A stretch of 64,000 nt of DNA from Mesorhizobium sp. 1M-11. Lineage in GTDB: Bacteria; Pseudomonadota; Alphaproteobacteria; Rhizobiales; Rhizobiaceae. The position numbers and the translations under genes were made by a program. The DNA is taken from contig NZ_LJSD01000032.1 of the NCBI RefSeq assembly GCF_001303895.1, forward strand, positions 1 to 64,000, given 5' to 3'. Each line of letters begins with the position of its first letter. Position 1 is the stretch's first letter. Below, piece by piece: positions 1 through 9,433 of this stretch. The notes under the pieces were generated by a model, which was given only the letters and a program-made list of their open reading frames with translations, made no database searches and was not told the origin of the DNA.

Positions 1-774
1 AACGAAGTCGACATGATTGCCGACTGCCTGCGGAGCGTCGACTTCTGTGCCGAGATCGTGGTGGTGGATTCTGGTTCGACCGACGGCACGCTGGAATGCA
101 TCGCGGACTACGTCGCGAAAGGCTATCCGATCCGCCTGTTCCACAACGACTGGCCGGGCTTCGCCAGGCAGCGGCTTTTTGCGCTACAACAGGCCACGCA
201 GCCTTGGTGCTTGTGCATCGAGGCAGATGAGCGCGCCGACGCTGAGCTGAGGCAATCCATCATCGAAATTACAAGTTCGGGCAGAAACAATACCGATGGT
301 TGGTTCGTCCGCCGTCGCGACTACCTGAAAGGTTACGGCTACGCCCACCGCTGGGTGGCACACAATCGCATCTTCCGCTTCTTTCGCCGCGACAAGGCGA
401 CAATGGACATTGCTCAACGCGTCCACGAGTCCTTCAGAGTGCCTGGCCGCACCGCTCTGATCGAAAAGGGGATGCTGCTGCACCGGCGCGCGACCTCGCT
501 GACCGAGGATCTGAAGCGCACGAACTCCTATTCGTCGCTCAAGGTCGAAGCTCAGGTCGAGCAGGGCGACAAGCCCAGCATGTCGCGGCTGGTCTTCTCG
601 CCCTGGATCAATTTCCTGAAATTCTATGTCGGCAAGCGCTACTTCCTGTGCGGCCGCTACGGCTACGTCCATTCGGCGATGGTTTTTCTCTATTCCTACG
701 TCACCGAAGCGAAGCTGTTCGAGGCCCGTGACGAACGCCGCGCGGACAAGAGCGCGGTCAAGGCCGGCAAGTAG
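1..774 (+). CDS. Family 2 glycosyltransferase, LPS-core WaaE/LgtF type (5' end outside window)
   Basis: The frame is open from base 1 (N-E-V-D-M), and the family's usual NE...I start of the GT-A domain is already under way, so the true start lies upstream. The ATG at 13 is internal. VVVDSGSTDGT is the nucleotide-sugar binding segment and IEADER the DxD-like metal site. The C-terminal part, with FLKFYVGKRYF, resembles core beta-glucosyltransferases of the WaaE/LgtF group, which act on the cytoplasmic face of the inner membrane. It is convergent with gmhB and overlaps its end by 17 bp. Its place beside the heptose genes supports a role in the LPS core; the exact sugar and linkage cannot be read from sequence. 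Confidence 0.85.
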   Translation, partial: NEVDMIADCLRSVDFCAEIVVVDSGSTDGTLECIADYVAKGYPIRLFHNDWPGFARQRLFALQQATQPWCLCIEADERADAELRQSIIEITSSGRNNTDGWFVRRRDYLKGYGYAHRWVAHNRIFRFFRRDKATMDIAQRVHESFRVPGRTALIEKGMLLHRRATSLTEDLKRTNSYSSLKVEAQVEQGDKPSMSRLVFSPWINFLKFYVGKRYFLCGRYGYVHSAMVFLYSYVTEAKLFEARDERRADKSAVKAGK

Positions 775-1360
775 CCCGGATTTCGGCAATCGCTGCTTGC
801 TCGGCTGCAGCATGCGCCTTCCCGACCAGGAACAACCGCGACAACCCTGCCCGACGGCCGGCTTCGATATCGGCATCTTTGTCGCCGACCATGATTGATG
901 CGCCAAGATCGGCGCTCAGCAACTCAGCCGCCATCAAAAGCATGCCGGGATTGGGCTTACGCATCGGATGGTCGTCCGCCCCAAGGGCGCCTTCTCCCGC
1001 CTCGTGATAGGCGCAGGCCAGAACGAGATCGACAAAACAGTCTCTCTCGCCCAAGAGCTCCAGCACCCGGCCGTTGACGGCGCCAAACGCCTCCCAGCCG
1101 AAATAGCCGCGCGCGATACCCGATTGATTGGTGACGACCACCACTGGCCAGCCGGTTCGATTGGCCGCCTGAATGACCGGAAGGATTTCAGTGCGCAGCA
1201 CCACTTGCCGCGGATCGCTCGGATAGCCGGTATCGACGTTGATGGTGCCGTCCCGGTCGAGGAACAATGCCCGGCATCCATCTGGAAAGGCCCTGTTGCC
1301 GACCCGCTCCAGCCAGAACCCTGGCTCTATGAGTGGGTATGAGGCCGGTGCCCCTGCCAT
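758..1360 (-). CDS. gmhB: D-glycero-D-manno-heptose 1,7-bisphosphate 7-phosphatase
   Basis: HAD-superfamily phosphatase of about 200 aa that removes the 7-phosphate of heptose 1,7-bisphosphate in ADP-heptose synthesis. Visible motifs are FLDRDGTIN (nucleophile Asp, motif I), VVTNQSG (motif II), RKPNPGM and VGDKDADI (motif IV). The CxH...CxC zinc site of the classical E. coli enzyme is incomplete here: one Cys and a His are present and the later CxC is replaced by DDHPM. I chose the ATG at 1360 because it overlaps the gmhA stop codon by one base (TGATG), indicating translational coupling. It is the last gene of hldE-gmhA-gmhB. Confidence 0.88.
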   Translation of the reverse strand: MAGAPASYPLIEPGFWLERVGNRAFPDGCRALFLDRDGTINVDTGYPSDPRQVVLRTEILPVIQAANRTGWPVVVVTNQSGIARGYFGWEAFGAVNGRVLELLGERDCFVDLVLACAYHEAGEGALGADDHPMRKPNPGMLLMAAELLSADLGASIMVGDKDADIEAGRRAGLSRLFLVGKAHAAAEQAAIAEIRATCRP

Positions 1361-1941
1361 CAGGCGGCGGGACCGTTGCTCAGGCGGCTTTCCACCTCTT
1401 CGCAAAGATAGTGATAGAGGCAGATATGGCCCTGCTGGATGATCGGCGTCGAACTCGAAGGCACGTTGAGCAGGATATCGCACAGCGGCTTCAGCTTGCC
1501 GCCGGTGTCGCCCGTCATGCCGATCACCGTCATGCCCATGGCGCGTGCCTGTTCCGCAGCCGCCAGGATGGAAGGCGAATTGCCGCTGGTCGAGATCGCC
1601 AGCAGCACCGCGCCCTCCGCGCCATGCGCTTCCACCTGCCGCGAGTAAACCGTGTCGAAACCGTAATCGTTGCCCCAGGCCGTCAGCACGGCTGCATTGG
1701 CTGGCAGCGCGATGACATTGTAGGCCTTGCGTTCCTTCAGGAAGCGCCCGACCAGTTCGCCGGCGATATGGATCGCGTCACTCGCCGAGCCGCCATTGCC
1801 GCAGATGAGCAAAGCCTTGCCTGCGGACAATGCCCCCACAACCGTGTCGGTCGCGCGCTGCATTTCACCGGAAAGATCGCGCTCGATCATGGCTGTGATC
1901 GCGGCGGCGGAGCGGACGAGATAGTCGTTCAGATTGGACAT
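1360..1941 (-). CDS. gmhA: Phosphoheptose isomerase (sedoheptulose 7-phosphate isomerase)
   Basis: A 193-aa SIS-domain protein, the usual GmhA length. It converts sedoheptulose 7-phosphate to D-glycero-D-manno-heptose 7-phosphate, the first step of ADP-heptose synthesis in the cytoplasm. The motifs LLICGNGGSASDA and AISTSGNSPSIL form the sugar-phosphate binding loops, and the GHICLYHYLCEEVE C-terminus is typical. It lies 6 bp downstream of hldE and overlaps gmhB by 1 bp, so the three minus-strand genes are almost certainly one operon. Confidence 0.95.
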   Translation of the reverse strand: MSNLNDYLVRSAAAITAMIERDLSGEMQRATDTVVGALSAGKALLICGNGGSASDAIHIAGELVGRFLKERKAYNVIALPANAAVLTAWGNDYGFDTVYSRQVEAHGAEGAVLLAISTSGNSPSILAAAEQARAMGMTVIGMTGDTGGKLKPLCDILLNVPSSSTPIIQQGHICLYHYLCEEVESRLSNGPAA

Positions 1942-1947
1942 GGAGCT

Positions 1948-3435
1948 TCAGGTTCCGCTGCGGGCGCGCAATTTGGTTATGGTACCGGTGGTGCTTTTTC
2001 CAGCGACGAGATCGACCAGGACAACGCGGCCGCCGGCCTTCTGCACTACGTCGGCGCCCACCACCTGATCGACAGTATAATCCGCGCCCTTGACCAGAAT
2101 GTGGGGCTGCAGTGCCTCGATCAGTTTCAACGGTGTATCTTCCTCGAACACAACGACGGCATCGATGGAGGCAAGTGCGGCAAGCACGCAGGCGCGGTCG
2201 TGCTGGTCGTTCACCGGCCGGTCGGGTCCCTTCAGGCGCCGTACCGAGGCATCGCTGTTCAATCCCAGCACCAGCCGGTCGCATTGGCTGCGCGCGGCAT
2301 TGAGCAGGCTGACATGGCCGGCATGCAGAATGTCGAAGCAGCCATTTGTGAACCCGACCGTCAGACCTTCTTGCTTCCAGGTCGTCACCAGACGCTGCGC
2401 AGTTGCCGTGTCGAGGATCGCATCCTTGTGGACAGCGCCGTGCGAGCGGAACAGCGCTCCGGTCAGTTCATCGGCCGTAAGCCGTGCGGTGCCGCGCTTC
2501 CCGACCACCACTCCACCTGCGGCATTGGCGATGGCTGCGGCGGCAGCGCGGTCGGCACCTGCCGCCAATGCGAGGGCAAACGAGGCAATCACCGTGTCGC
2601 CGGCGCCGGAAACATCGAACACTTCGCGCGCCTGGGTCGCGATATGGCGTGCCGATTGCGCATCGACCACGCTCATGCCTTTTTCGCTGCGGGTCGCCAC
2701 GACGAAATCGAAACCGTTTGCCGCGATCAGTTCGCGCGCGGCAGCAACGATGTCGTCATCGGCGAAGACAGAACGGCCCACGGCCTCGCCAAGTTCCTTG
2801 CGGTTGGGCGTTACTGCGGTGGCACCGTGGTAGCGTGCATAATCCCGCCCCTTCGGATCGACGAGAACCGGCTTGCCTGCCTCACGGCAGATCGCGATCA
2901 ATTCCGCCGCGACACCATCAAGCAGTGTGCCTTTGCCGTAGTCGGACAAAATGACGATATCGGCTCCAGCGAGCGCTGTCCGGAAATCCGCAAGCAGTTT
3001 TGCCCGCTCCACCGCGTCGAGCGCGCGAACATCCTCCTCATCGAACCGCAGTACCTGCTGGTTAAGCGCACTGAAGCGTGACTTCGAAGACGTCATGCGA
3101 TCACGCGTCTGCCGGATCCCGCCCGTATCGACGCCCAGTTCGGCGAACATGCGCATGACATTGCGGCCGGCAGCATCGTCGCCGAGCGCCGAGACGGGAA
3201 TTGCCTTGCCACCCAACGAGACGATGTTTGAAACGACATTGCCGGCGCCGCCGACCGCCAGCGTTTCGCCACGACCATGCAGGACCGGGATCGGCGCTTC
3301 CGGCGAGATGCGTTCGATGACGCCGCTGACGAAGCGGTCGAGGATCAGATCGCCGACCACCAGCACGGTGACATCGGCGAACCGGGCGATCGCGCGATGA
3401 AGAATTTCGGGAGAAGACAGGTGCAACTCGCTCAT
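1948..3435 (-). CDS. hldE: Bifunctional heptose 7-phosphate kinase / heptose 1-phosphate adenylyltransferase
   Basis: Fusion enzyme of 495 aa. The N-terminal ribokinase-like kinase shows GDLILDRFVSG, a GGAGNV segment and FDVSGAGDTV (catalytic Asp). The C-terminal nucleotidyltransferase shows TNGCFDILHAGH, with the HxGH-type nucleotide-binding site. Together they make heptose 1,7-bisphosphate and, after GmhB, ADP-heptose. The open frame extends to 3528, but the ATG at 3435 (MSELHL) gives the normal family N-terminus, so I use that. It is the first gene of the minus-strand operon, divergent from hldD. Confidence 0.95.
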   Translation of the reverse strand: MSELHLSSPEILHRAIARFADVTVLVVGDLILDRFVSGVIERISPEAPIPVLHGRGETLAVGGAGNVVSNIVSLGGKAIPVSALGDDAAGRNVMRMFAELGVDTGGIRQTRDRMTSSKSRFSALNQQVLRFDEEDVRALDAVERAKLLADFRTALAGADIVILSDYGKGTLLDGVAAELIAICREAGKPVLVDPKGRDYARYHGATAVTPNRKELGEAVGRSVFADDDIVAAARELIAANGFDFVVATRSEKGMSVVDAQSARHIATQAREVFDVSGAGDTVIASFALALAAGADRAAAAAIANAAGGVVVGKRGTARLTADELTGALFRSHGAVHKDAILDTATAQRLVTTWKQEGLTVGFTNGCFDILHAGHVSLLNAARSQCDRLVLGLNSDASVRRLKGPDRPVNDQHDRACVLAALASIDAVVVFEEDTPLKLIEALQPHILVKGADYTVDQVVGADVVQKAGGRVVLVDLVAGKSTTGTITKLRARSGT

Positions 3436-3572
3436 GCGCAAGCGGATATACCGCAAATCTGGGCAGTGCAACTGCGGCAGTGCTGCCGGCCTGTCGTAGC
3501 AAGCACCCTTGTCGACACGCTCCCTCACCTCTCCTATAAGGACCGCGATCCGCTCAACAATTCGAGGTCCCG
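3436..3572. promoter_or_regulatory. Divergent promoter region between hldE and hldD
   Basis: This 137-bp gap separates the starts of the two heptose operons, which run outward from it, so it should hold both promoters. GAGG lies about 6 bases before the hldD ATG. I cannot assign -35/-10 boxes with confidence. Confidence 0.5.
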
Positions 3573-4520
3573 ATGATCATCGTTACCGGCGGCGCCGGCA
3601 TGATCGGCTCCAACATCGTTGCCGCACTCAACGCGGAAGGCCACGACGACATCCTCGTGGTCGACGACCTGACCGATGGCCACAAGATCGTCAACCTGGC
3701 CGATCTCCGGATCGCCGACTATCTCGACAAGGATGAGTTTCCAGCGCTGTTCGAGACCGGCAAGCTCGGCCGGATCGAGGCGGTTTACCATCAGGGTGCC
3801 TGCTCGACGACCACCGAGTGGAACGGCAAGTTCATGATGGAGGTGAATTTTTCCTACTCGAAGCGCCTGCTGCATGCCTCCCTGGAACAGCGCGTGCCCT
3901 TCCTCTACGCATCCTCGGCTTCGGTCTATGGCGGCGGTTCCATATTCCAGGAAGAGCAGGACTTCGAGCGGCCGCTCAACGTTTACGCCTGGTCGAAAAA
4001 GCTCTTCGACGACTATGTCCGCCGCGTGGTCGGCCCAGGTCATTCGCAGGTTGCCGGCCTGCGCTATTTCAACGTTTATGGCCCGCGCGAGCAGCACAAG
4101 GGCACCATGGCTTCGGTGGCCTTTCATCTGTTCAACCAGGTTGGACGCGGCGAGAACCCGAAACTCTTCGGTGCCTATGATGGCTTCGGCCCAGGCGAAC
4201 AGAGCCGCGACTTCATCCATGTCGGTGATGTCGCCGACGTCAATCTCTGGCTTTGGAAGCGCGGCGCCAGCGGCATCTTCAACTGCGGCACGGGCCGCGC
4301 ACAGCCATTCCGCACCATCGCCGAAACGGTCATCGCCTCGCTCGGCAAGGGCAGCATCGAATATGTCGACTTCCCTGATCACCTGAAGGGCAGCTACCAG
4401 AGTTTCACCCAAGCTGATATGTCCCGCCTGCGTGCTGCCGGCTACAACGGCCAGTTCCGCGACGTGGAAACCGGCGTGAAAGACTATGTCGAATGGCTGA
4501 AAGCCCGACGATCCTCGTGA
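3573..4520 (+). CDS. hldD: ADP-L-glycero-D-manno-heptose 6-epimerase
   Basis: Extended short-chain dehydrogenase of 315 aa that epimerises ADP-D,D-heptose to ADP-L,D-heptose, the donor for heptosyltransferases. [13 protein letters not shown] at the N-terminus is the NADP-binding Rossmann loop. The catalytic Ser and YxxxK are visible as SSASVYGGG and [19 protein letters not shown] is typical of HldD. Its last 28 bp overlap waaF in another frame, so hldD-waaF-waaC is a tightly packed operon. Confidence 0.95.
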   Translation: MIIVTGGAGMIGSNIVAALNAEGHDDILVVDDLTDGHKIVNLADLRIADYLDKDEFPALFETGKLGRIEAVYHQGACSTTTEWNGKFMMEVNFSYSKRLLHASLEQRVPFLYASSASVYGGGSIFQEEQDFERPLNVYAWSKKLFDDYVRRVVGPGHSQVAGLRYFNVYGPREQHKGTMASVAFHLFNQVGRGENPKLFGAYDGFGPGEQSRDFIHVGDVADVNLWLWKRGASGIFNCGTGRAQPFRTIAETVIASLGKGSIEYVDFPDHLKGSYQSFTQADMSRLRAAGYNGQFRDVETGVKDYVEWLKARRSS

Positions 4521-5500
4521 TCGGTCCCCGCTGGGTGGGCGACATGGTCATGGCGCAATGCCTGTTTTCGGCATTGAAGCAGCTCTATCCGAACGCCGGC
4601 ATCGACGTCATGGCTCCGGCATGGGCTGCCCCTCTTGTGGGGCGCATGCCGGAGGTTCGCCAGCAGATCGAAATGCCGGTGCCATCGGGAAAATTGGAAC
4701 TCGGCGTGCGCCGCAGGTACGGCCGCATGCTCAAGGGCCGTTATGACATGGCCTATGTGTTGCCGGGCAGCCTGAAATCGGCGCTGATACCGTTCTTTGC
4801 CCTGATTCCCAAACGCGTCGGCCATCTGCGCGAGATGCGCTACGGCCTGCTCACCGACATCGTGGCGCAACCCAAGAAGGAGAAGCGCCGGACCGCATAC
4901 GGTTTCTTTTCATTGGCCCGCGGCGGCAAGTTTCAGGCTCCGAAGCTGACCGTCGATGCAGCCAACCAGGCTGCACTGCTCGAACACAACGATCTCCAGG
5001 CCGGCAAATTCGTGGCGATGATGCCCGGCGCCGAGTTTGGCCCAGCCAAGCGCTGGCCGAGCGCATCCTATGCCGGCTTTGCCCGCGCCATGATGGCGAG
5101 GGGTTTCAAGGTCGCGCTCTTCGGCTCGAAGAATGACAGCGCCGTCACCGCAGAAATCGCGACACTGGCACCCGGCTGTGTCGACCTTGCCGGCAGGACA
5201 CGCCTGGAAGACGCCATCGATCTCATCGCCGCGGCCAAACTGGCGGTTTCCAACGACAGCGGCCTGATGCATGTCGCCGCGGCCGTTGGCACCCCCATCG
5301 TCGCCGTCTATGGCTCGACGTCGCCGGAAAACACGCCGCCGCTCGCCGAAAGGCGGGAACTGGTATGGCTGCAGCTTTCCTGCTCGCCCTGCCACAAGAA
5401 AGTCTGTCCGCTCGGCCACATGAACTGTCTCAACACGCTGGGTGTCGAGCCGGTCGTCGTGGCCGCCGACCGCCTGCTCGAACAGCCGACCGCCGCATGA
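4493..5500 (+). CDS. waaF: ADP-heptose:LPS heptosyltransferase II
   Basis: GT9-family enzyme of 335 aa that adds the second heptose to the LPS inner core at the cytoplasmic membrane. The start [16 protein letters not shown] is the family N-terminal signature. [17 protein letters not shown] and [14 protein letters not shown] are the donor-binding motifs, and the C-terminus carries [10 protein letters not shown], a Cys-rich segment usual in WaaF. The ATG at 4493 lies inside the end of hldD, so translation is probably coupled. Confidence 0.93.
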   Translation: MAESPTILVIGPRWVGDMVMAQCLFSALKQLYPNAGIDVMAPAWAAPLVGRMPEVRQQIEMPVPSGKLELGVRRRYGRMLKGRYDMAYVLPGSLKSALIPFFALIPKRVGHLREMRYGLLTDIVAQPKKEKRRTAYGFFSLARGGKFQAPKLTVDAANQAALLEHNDLQAGKFVAMMPGAEFGPAKRWPSASYAGFARAMMARGFKVALFGSKNDSAVTAEIATLAPGCVDLAGRTRLEDAIDLIAAAKLAVSNDSGLMHVAAAVGTPIVAVYGSTSPENTPPLAERRELVWLQLSCSPCHKKVCPLGHMNCLNTLGVEPVVVAADRLLEQPTAA

Positions 5501-6462
5501 AGGTGCTGATCGTCAAGACCTCGTCGATGGGCGATGTCATCCACACTTTCCCCGCTGTTCAGGATGCTTTGCGCGCGCGACCGAACATCAGCTTCGACTG
5601 GTGCGTGGAAGAACCTTTCGCCAGCATCGTGGCACTGCATCCGGCAATCGGCACGATCCACAAGGTCGCGCTGCGCCGCTGGCGCAAGCAGCTTGCCTCG
5701 CCGGCCACCTGGCGGGAGGGAAGTGCCCTGCGCAATACCTTGCGCGCCGGTCATTACGACCTGGTGCTTGACGCGCAAGGCTTGATGAAATCGGCCTTGG
5801 TCGCCAAGCTTGCCGGCGCGCCGGTCGCCGGCTTTGACAAGGCCAGCGCTAGAGAACCGGCCGCCACCGTCTTTTACGATCAGCGTTACGGCGTCCCACG
5901 CGATCTGCATGCCATCGAACGCACGCGACGCCTGTTCGCGTTGGCTCTCGGCTACGAGCCGGATCTGTCGACACTTGATTCCGGTATCGCCGTTCCGTCC
6001 GGCAACTCGCCGGTTCCGACAGGACAGGTCACGACTTTACTGCATGGCACCAGTCGCGAGGACAAGAAGTGGCCGGTTCAGGAATGGATCGAAACCGCCA
6101 GGCTGCTTGTCGCGCAAGGGTTTACGCCGGTCACGACCTGGTCGAACGACAAGGAGCGGGCTGTAGCCGAAGCGATAGGCCAGGCTGTGCCTGCAACGCT
6201 GGTGGTGCCGAAGTCACCGCTATCGGAAGTGGCCAGCCTGATCGGTCACTCGACGCTCGTCATCGGCGCCGATACCGGGCTCACCCATCTGGCCGCTGCA
6301 TTCGGCCTGCCCACCGTCGCCATTTTTCTGACGACGGAACCGGGCCTCACCGGACCGCAGGGGCAATATGCCTCGACGCTGGTCGCTCATGGCGAGCAGC
6401 CTGTAACACCACAGGCCGCGGTCACAGAGGCGATGACTTTGCTGAACGTCAAGGGCCGATAG
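5497..6462 (+). CDS. waaC: ADP-heptose:LPS heptosyltransferase I
   Basis: GT9-family enzyme of 321 aa that transfers the first heptose to Kdo2-lipid A. VLIVKTSSMGDVIHTFPA is the characteristic WaaC N-terminus, and GADTGLTHLAAAFGLP is the C-terminal donor-binding motif. An upstream in-frame start at 5365 exists, but the ATG at 5497 overlaps the waaF stop as ATGA and starts the canonical domain, so I chose it. It is the last gene of the plus-strand heptose operon and is followed by a strong hairpin. Confidence 0.93.
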   Translation: MKVLIVKTSSMGDVIHTFPAVQDALRARPNISFDWCVEEPFASIVALHPAIGTIHKVALRRWRKQLASPATWREGSALRNTLRAGHYDLVLDAQGLMKSALVAKLAGAPVAGFDKASAREPAATVFYDQRYGVPRDLHAIERTRRLFALALGYEPDLSTLDSGIAVPSGNSPVPTGQVTTLLHGTSREDKKWPVQEWIETARLLVAQGFTPVTTWSNDKERAVAEAIGQAVPATLVVPKSPLSEVASLIGHSTLVIGADTGLTHLAAAFGLPTVAIFLTTEPGLTGPQGQYASTLVAHGEQPVTPQAAVTEAMTLLNVKGR

Positions 6463-6470
6463 TTATCGGG

Positions 6471-6518
6471 TACCGGGGGCGCAGCAGGCCGCTCTTCGCG
6501 GGCGGCCTGGCCCCGGTA
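6471..6518. terminator. Two-tier hairpin between convergent waaC and greA
   Basis: Outer arms TACCGGGG (6471-6478) and CCCCGGTA (6511-6518) enclose inner arms CAGGCCGC (6485-6492) and GCGGCCTG (6502-6509). It lies between convergent gene ends and could terminate both transcripts. There is no long T-run. Confidence 0.6.
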
Positions 6519-6528
6519 TAGCCAAGTC

Positions 6529-7005
6529 CTAGACGAACTGAACCTTGACGATCTCGTAGCCGCGGGCCCCGCCAGGCGCGTTGACCTCGATGGCATCGCC
6601 GACACCCTTCCCGATGAGCGCGCGCGCGATCGGCGAAGAGATCGAAATGCGGCCAGCCTTCACGTCGGCCTCCTGATCGCCGACGATCTGGTAGGTCTTT
6701 TTTTCTTCGGTATCCTCGTCAACCAGGACGACGGTGGCGCCGAACTTGATGGTGTTGCCGGAAAGCTTGGAAACATCAATGATCTCGGCACGTGCCACCA
6801 GATCCTCGAGTTCACTGATACGGCCTTCATTGAGGCTCTGCTGTTCCTTGGCGGCGTGATATTCGGCGTTTTCCGAAAGGTCGCCATGCGAACGTGCCTC
6901 GGAGATCGCTTCGATGATACGCGGCCGCTCTTCCTGCTGGCGCCAGCGCAGCTCTTCCTTGAGAGTCTCGAAACCTCCGCCTGTCATCGGCACTTTGTTC
7001 ATCAT
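6529..7005 (-). CDS. greA: Transcription elongation factor GreA
   Basis: A 158-aa protein, the normal length. An N-terminal coiled coil reaches into the RNA polymerase secondary channel and stimulates transcript cleavage in backtracked complexes; the acidic tip [14 protein letters not shown] is present. The C-terminal FKBP-like domain ends with [15 protein letters not shown], and [11 protein letters not shown] follows. Two adjacent ATGs (7005 and 7002) are possible; the first matches the usual rhizobial length. GGTGAG directly precedes it. Confidence 0.95.
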   Translation of the reverse strand: MMNKVPMTGGGFETLKEELRWRQQEERPRIIEAISEARSHGDLSENAEYHAAKEQQSLNEGRISELEDLVARAEIIDVSKLSGNTIKFGATVVLVDEDTEEKKTYQIVGDQEADVKAGRISISSPIARALIGKGVGDAIEVNAPGGARGYEIVKVQFV

Positions 7006-7259
7006 CTCACCTTTTCTGCCGGCCCCTGAAGCGGGACCAACCCTATCGCTGGGTACAAAAAGAAAACGGCCCGGCAGCTTCTGACTGACGGAACCGTCTC
7101 ACCTCAGATTCCTGTAATATAGCAAGCTCCAGCCGATTTTCACCTCAAAAAAGCGGCTTGATTGCTCTCGCATCGGCAGGCTCCGCCGACCGCGGCGTTT
7201 GGCCCCGTTCCCCTGTTACGCGCGCCACGTTCATTGTCAGCCGGCTGCGCCGAAAAGCG

Positions 7260-7805
7260 TCAGCTTCGGTCGTAATGATCGATCTGTTCGGACAGCATGC
7301 CGTATTCGCGCGACTGTTTGCCGGTCCGTTTTTCGATCTCGCCAAGCTGCTCGCGCGCGCCGGCGATATCCCCCATCTGCAGGCGCGCTTCGCCCAGATA
7401 TTCGCGCACCAGAGTGTAGTCCGGGTTCTGGCGCAGCGCTTCCTCGTAGTAGCCGAGGCCGACCACGATGCGACCGGACTTGCGATGCGAATAGCCGAGA
7501 TAGTTGAGGATGCGCGGATCTTTCTTGTTTGCCGCCAGCGTCAGCACCGCGATGGCTTCGTCATAGCGCCCGGCCATGGCCAGGTCGTGACCCGCCTCGT
7601 AGATGTTGTCGTCGTCCAGCATGCCTTGCTTGGGCGGCGCGCATTTCTTGGACTTGCTGTCGTAGACCTCGCCCTTCTTGCATTTGGTGACGGTCGGGCT
7701 GGGCGTATTGCCTCCTCCGCCTTCTCCCGCAGCCTGAACTTGCGCGGTAACGAACGGTATGACGACAAGTGCTGCCGCAGTATGGATCAGAAGTCGCTTA
7801 TGCAT
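7260..7805 (-). CDS. Secreted tetratricopeptide-repeat protein of unknown role
   Basis: A 181-aa protein with a signal peptide (MHKRLLIHTAAALVVI, cleavage near QVQAA), then a Gly-rich linker and a CKKGEVYDSKSKKC segment. Roughly two to three TPR units follow, with DLAMAGRYDEAIAVL and YYEEALRQNPDY typical of the fold. It probably acts in the periplasm as a protein-interaction scaffold. The ATG at 7805 follows AGGAGGAG by about 6 bases, so the longer open frame is rejected. Similar short TPR proteins are common in rhizobia, but none has a function I can assign here. Confidence 0.75.
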   Translation of the reverse strand: MHKRLLIHTAAALVVIPFVTAQVQAAGEGGGGNTPSPTVTKCKKGEVYDSKSKKCAPPKQGMLDDDNIYEAGHDLAMAGRYDEAIAVLTLAANKKDPRILNYLGYSHRKSGRIVVGLGYYEEALRQNPDYTLVREYLGEARLQMGDIAGAREQLGEIEKRTGKQSREYGMLSEQIDHYDRS

Positions 7806-7879
7806 CGGGAACTCCTCCTGGCTTATCGATGACAGGATAACGCCAGACGAGTTCGATTTCATCCCGCGACACTCGCGGT

Positions 7880-8230
7880 CTAGCCCTTGAAGATGAAGGC
7901 GGCGCCGCCGGCAATCAGCGCGAACCCGATGGCGTGGTTCCAGGTCAGCGTCTCCTTGAGATACAGCACGGAGAACACCGCAAAAACGGTCAGCGTGATG
8001 ACCTCCTGGATCGTCTTCAATTCCGCAGCCGAATAGACCTGGTTGCCGATGCGGTTCGCCGGCACTGCCAGCCAATATTCGAAAAAGGCGATCAGCCAGC
8101 TGCCGATGACGGCGATCCAGATCGGCGAACTCTTGAATTTGAGATGCCCGTACCAGGCGAAGGTCATGAAGACATTCGAGGCGACGAGCATGAGGATCGG
8201 CAGGATGCGAGGCGAGAGAATCAGCGACAT
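7880..8230 (-). CDS. Small DMT-superfamily membrane protein (DUF486)
   Basis: A 116-aa very hydrophobic protein with about four predicted membrane helices: residues 8-27, an SSPIWIAVIGSWLIAFF helix, VITLTVFAVFSVLYL, and a final AIGFALIAGGAAFIF helix. The sequence and size match the DUF486 / DMT-like family, whose substrate is unknown. It lies 74 bp upstream of the TPR gene on the same strand and could share its transcript. There is no obvious link to the neighbours. Confidence 0.8.
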   Translation of the reverse strand: MSLILSPRILPILMLVASNVFMTFAWYGHLKFKSSPIWIAVIGSWLIAFFEYWLAVPANRIGNQVYSAAELKTIQEVITLTVFAVFSVLYLKETLTWNHAIGFALIAGGAAFIFKG

Positions 8231-8401
8231 CGGGAAAATCCGGAGGAAGGAGGGATGCCCATTTCAGGCCGCGGGCTTTGCCAGTCAACTGCCTTTGCAG
8301 GGTACCCTAGCGAGCCTTCTGCAACAGCGCCGTAACCCATTGTGAACGAAGAGTTCTCCGCATTTGCGCAACCAATTTGCACCACCGCCGTTTGCCGCTC
8401 C

Positions 8402-9316
8402 ATGACGCTGTTCAAACGGTCGCTGGCGGCAATCGGATTTACGCTACTGGGTGCCGTCGCATCGTTTGAAGGCGGCTCTGCCTGGGCAAAATCACCAGAT
8501 CTGCCCGCGACGGCGCCGGTTCCCGAACCTAATCGCCGCGACCTGGGCGAAATCGTGTCCAAGCCTGAAGACCCTGCGCCCTCCAGCGTGCCACTGCCGC
8601 AGACGCGCCCCGATGACACGCCGCAGAACAATACGGCGCCCGACAACACGACGAAGGAGCAGGATGGCCGTAAGCCATTCCAGGGCCCCGAACTGCCACC
8701 GGATTGGCAAAAGCCCGCTGTGGTCAAGCCGGTGCCCGATCCCCGCTCCGAAATCGTCCCTGCTGAAAAGAAGCCGGCCGAGGAAATGGCATGTCGCGAG
8801 CGGTTGAAAGCGCTTGGTGCCGAATTCGAGGATACCGAAGCCAGGCACGATACCGCACTCGGTTGCTCCCTGCCCTATCCGCTGCGGCTCAAGACGCTGG
8901 GAACGTCTGTTGAAATCACGCCCGACGCCGAGCTTGACTGTGCCATGGCCGAGACCATCGCCCGCTTCGTCAAAGACACAATTGTTCCGGCTGCAAAAGC
9001 CGAACTCGGCCAGGAATTGAAATCGATCTCGCAGGCATCCGGTTACGTATGCCGTCCCCGCAACGGCAGCTCCAAGCTTTCCGAGCACGCCTTTGGCAAT
9101 GCTTTGGATATTGCTGCCTTTGCGCTCGTGGACGGTACCACCATTCAGGTTGGCAAGACCTCATCCTCGGCCCAGGCAAAGCTGATCGACCGAATCCGCA
9201 AGGCGGCCTGCGGACCGTTCAAGACGGTGCTTGGCCCTGGCAGCGATGCCGATCATGCCCTTCACCTGCATCTCGACCTCGCACCGCGCCGAAATGGCGG
9301 CACCTTCTGCCAATAG
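8402..9316 (+). CDS. Extensin-like C-terminal domain protein, copy 1
   Basis: Exported protein of about 304 aa with an N-terminal signal segment (MTLFKRSLAAIGFTLLG), a long Pro-rich low-complexity region (residues ~30-125) and a C-terminal extensin-like domain. That domain shows SGYVCRPRNG, LSEHAFGNALDIAAF and a final HLHLDLAPR. The SEHAxGNAxD...H pattern resembles D,D-carboxypeptidase-like zinc proteins, so a peptidoglycan-related activity is possible but not shown. The in-frame GTG at 8342 is an alternative start; the ATG at 8402 puts the signal peptide at the N-terminus. A paralog follows directly. Confidence 0.8.
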   Translation: MTLFKRSLAAIGFTLLGAVASFEGGSAWAKSPDLPATAPVPEPNRRDLGEIVSKPEDPAPSSVPLPQTRPDDTPQNNTAPDNTTKEQDGRKPFQGPELPPDWQKPAVVKPVPDPRSEIVPAEKKPAEEMACRERLKALGAEFEDTEARHDTALGCSLPYPLRLKTLGTSVEITPDAELDCAMAETIARFVKDTIVPAAKAELGQELKSISQASGYVCRPRNGSSKLSEHAFGNALDIAAFALVDGTTIQVGKTSSSAQAKLIDRIRKAACGPFKTVLGPGSDADHALHLHLDLAPRRNGGTFCQ

Positions 9317-9433
9317 CGCCTTCCGCTGCCCCATTTCCACCACAGCTGTAAACCGCGCCGCTGAGCTTTCCTTTACCCTTGAGGCGTAAAACACCCTTGG
9401 CTCAAGGGGACTGCCCGAGGGACGCGAAGAAGG

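Noticed and set aside
1333..3081. Long plus-strand open frame of 582 codons opposite gmhA and hldE
   Set aside because: It is antisense to clear heptose-pathway enzymes, is His/Arg/Gln-rich and has no family motif; it is a shadow of high-GC coding.
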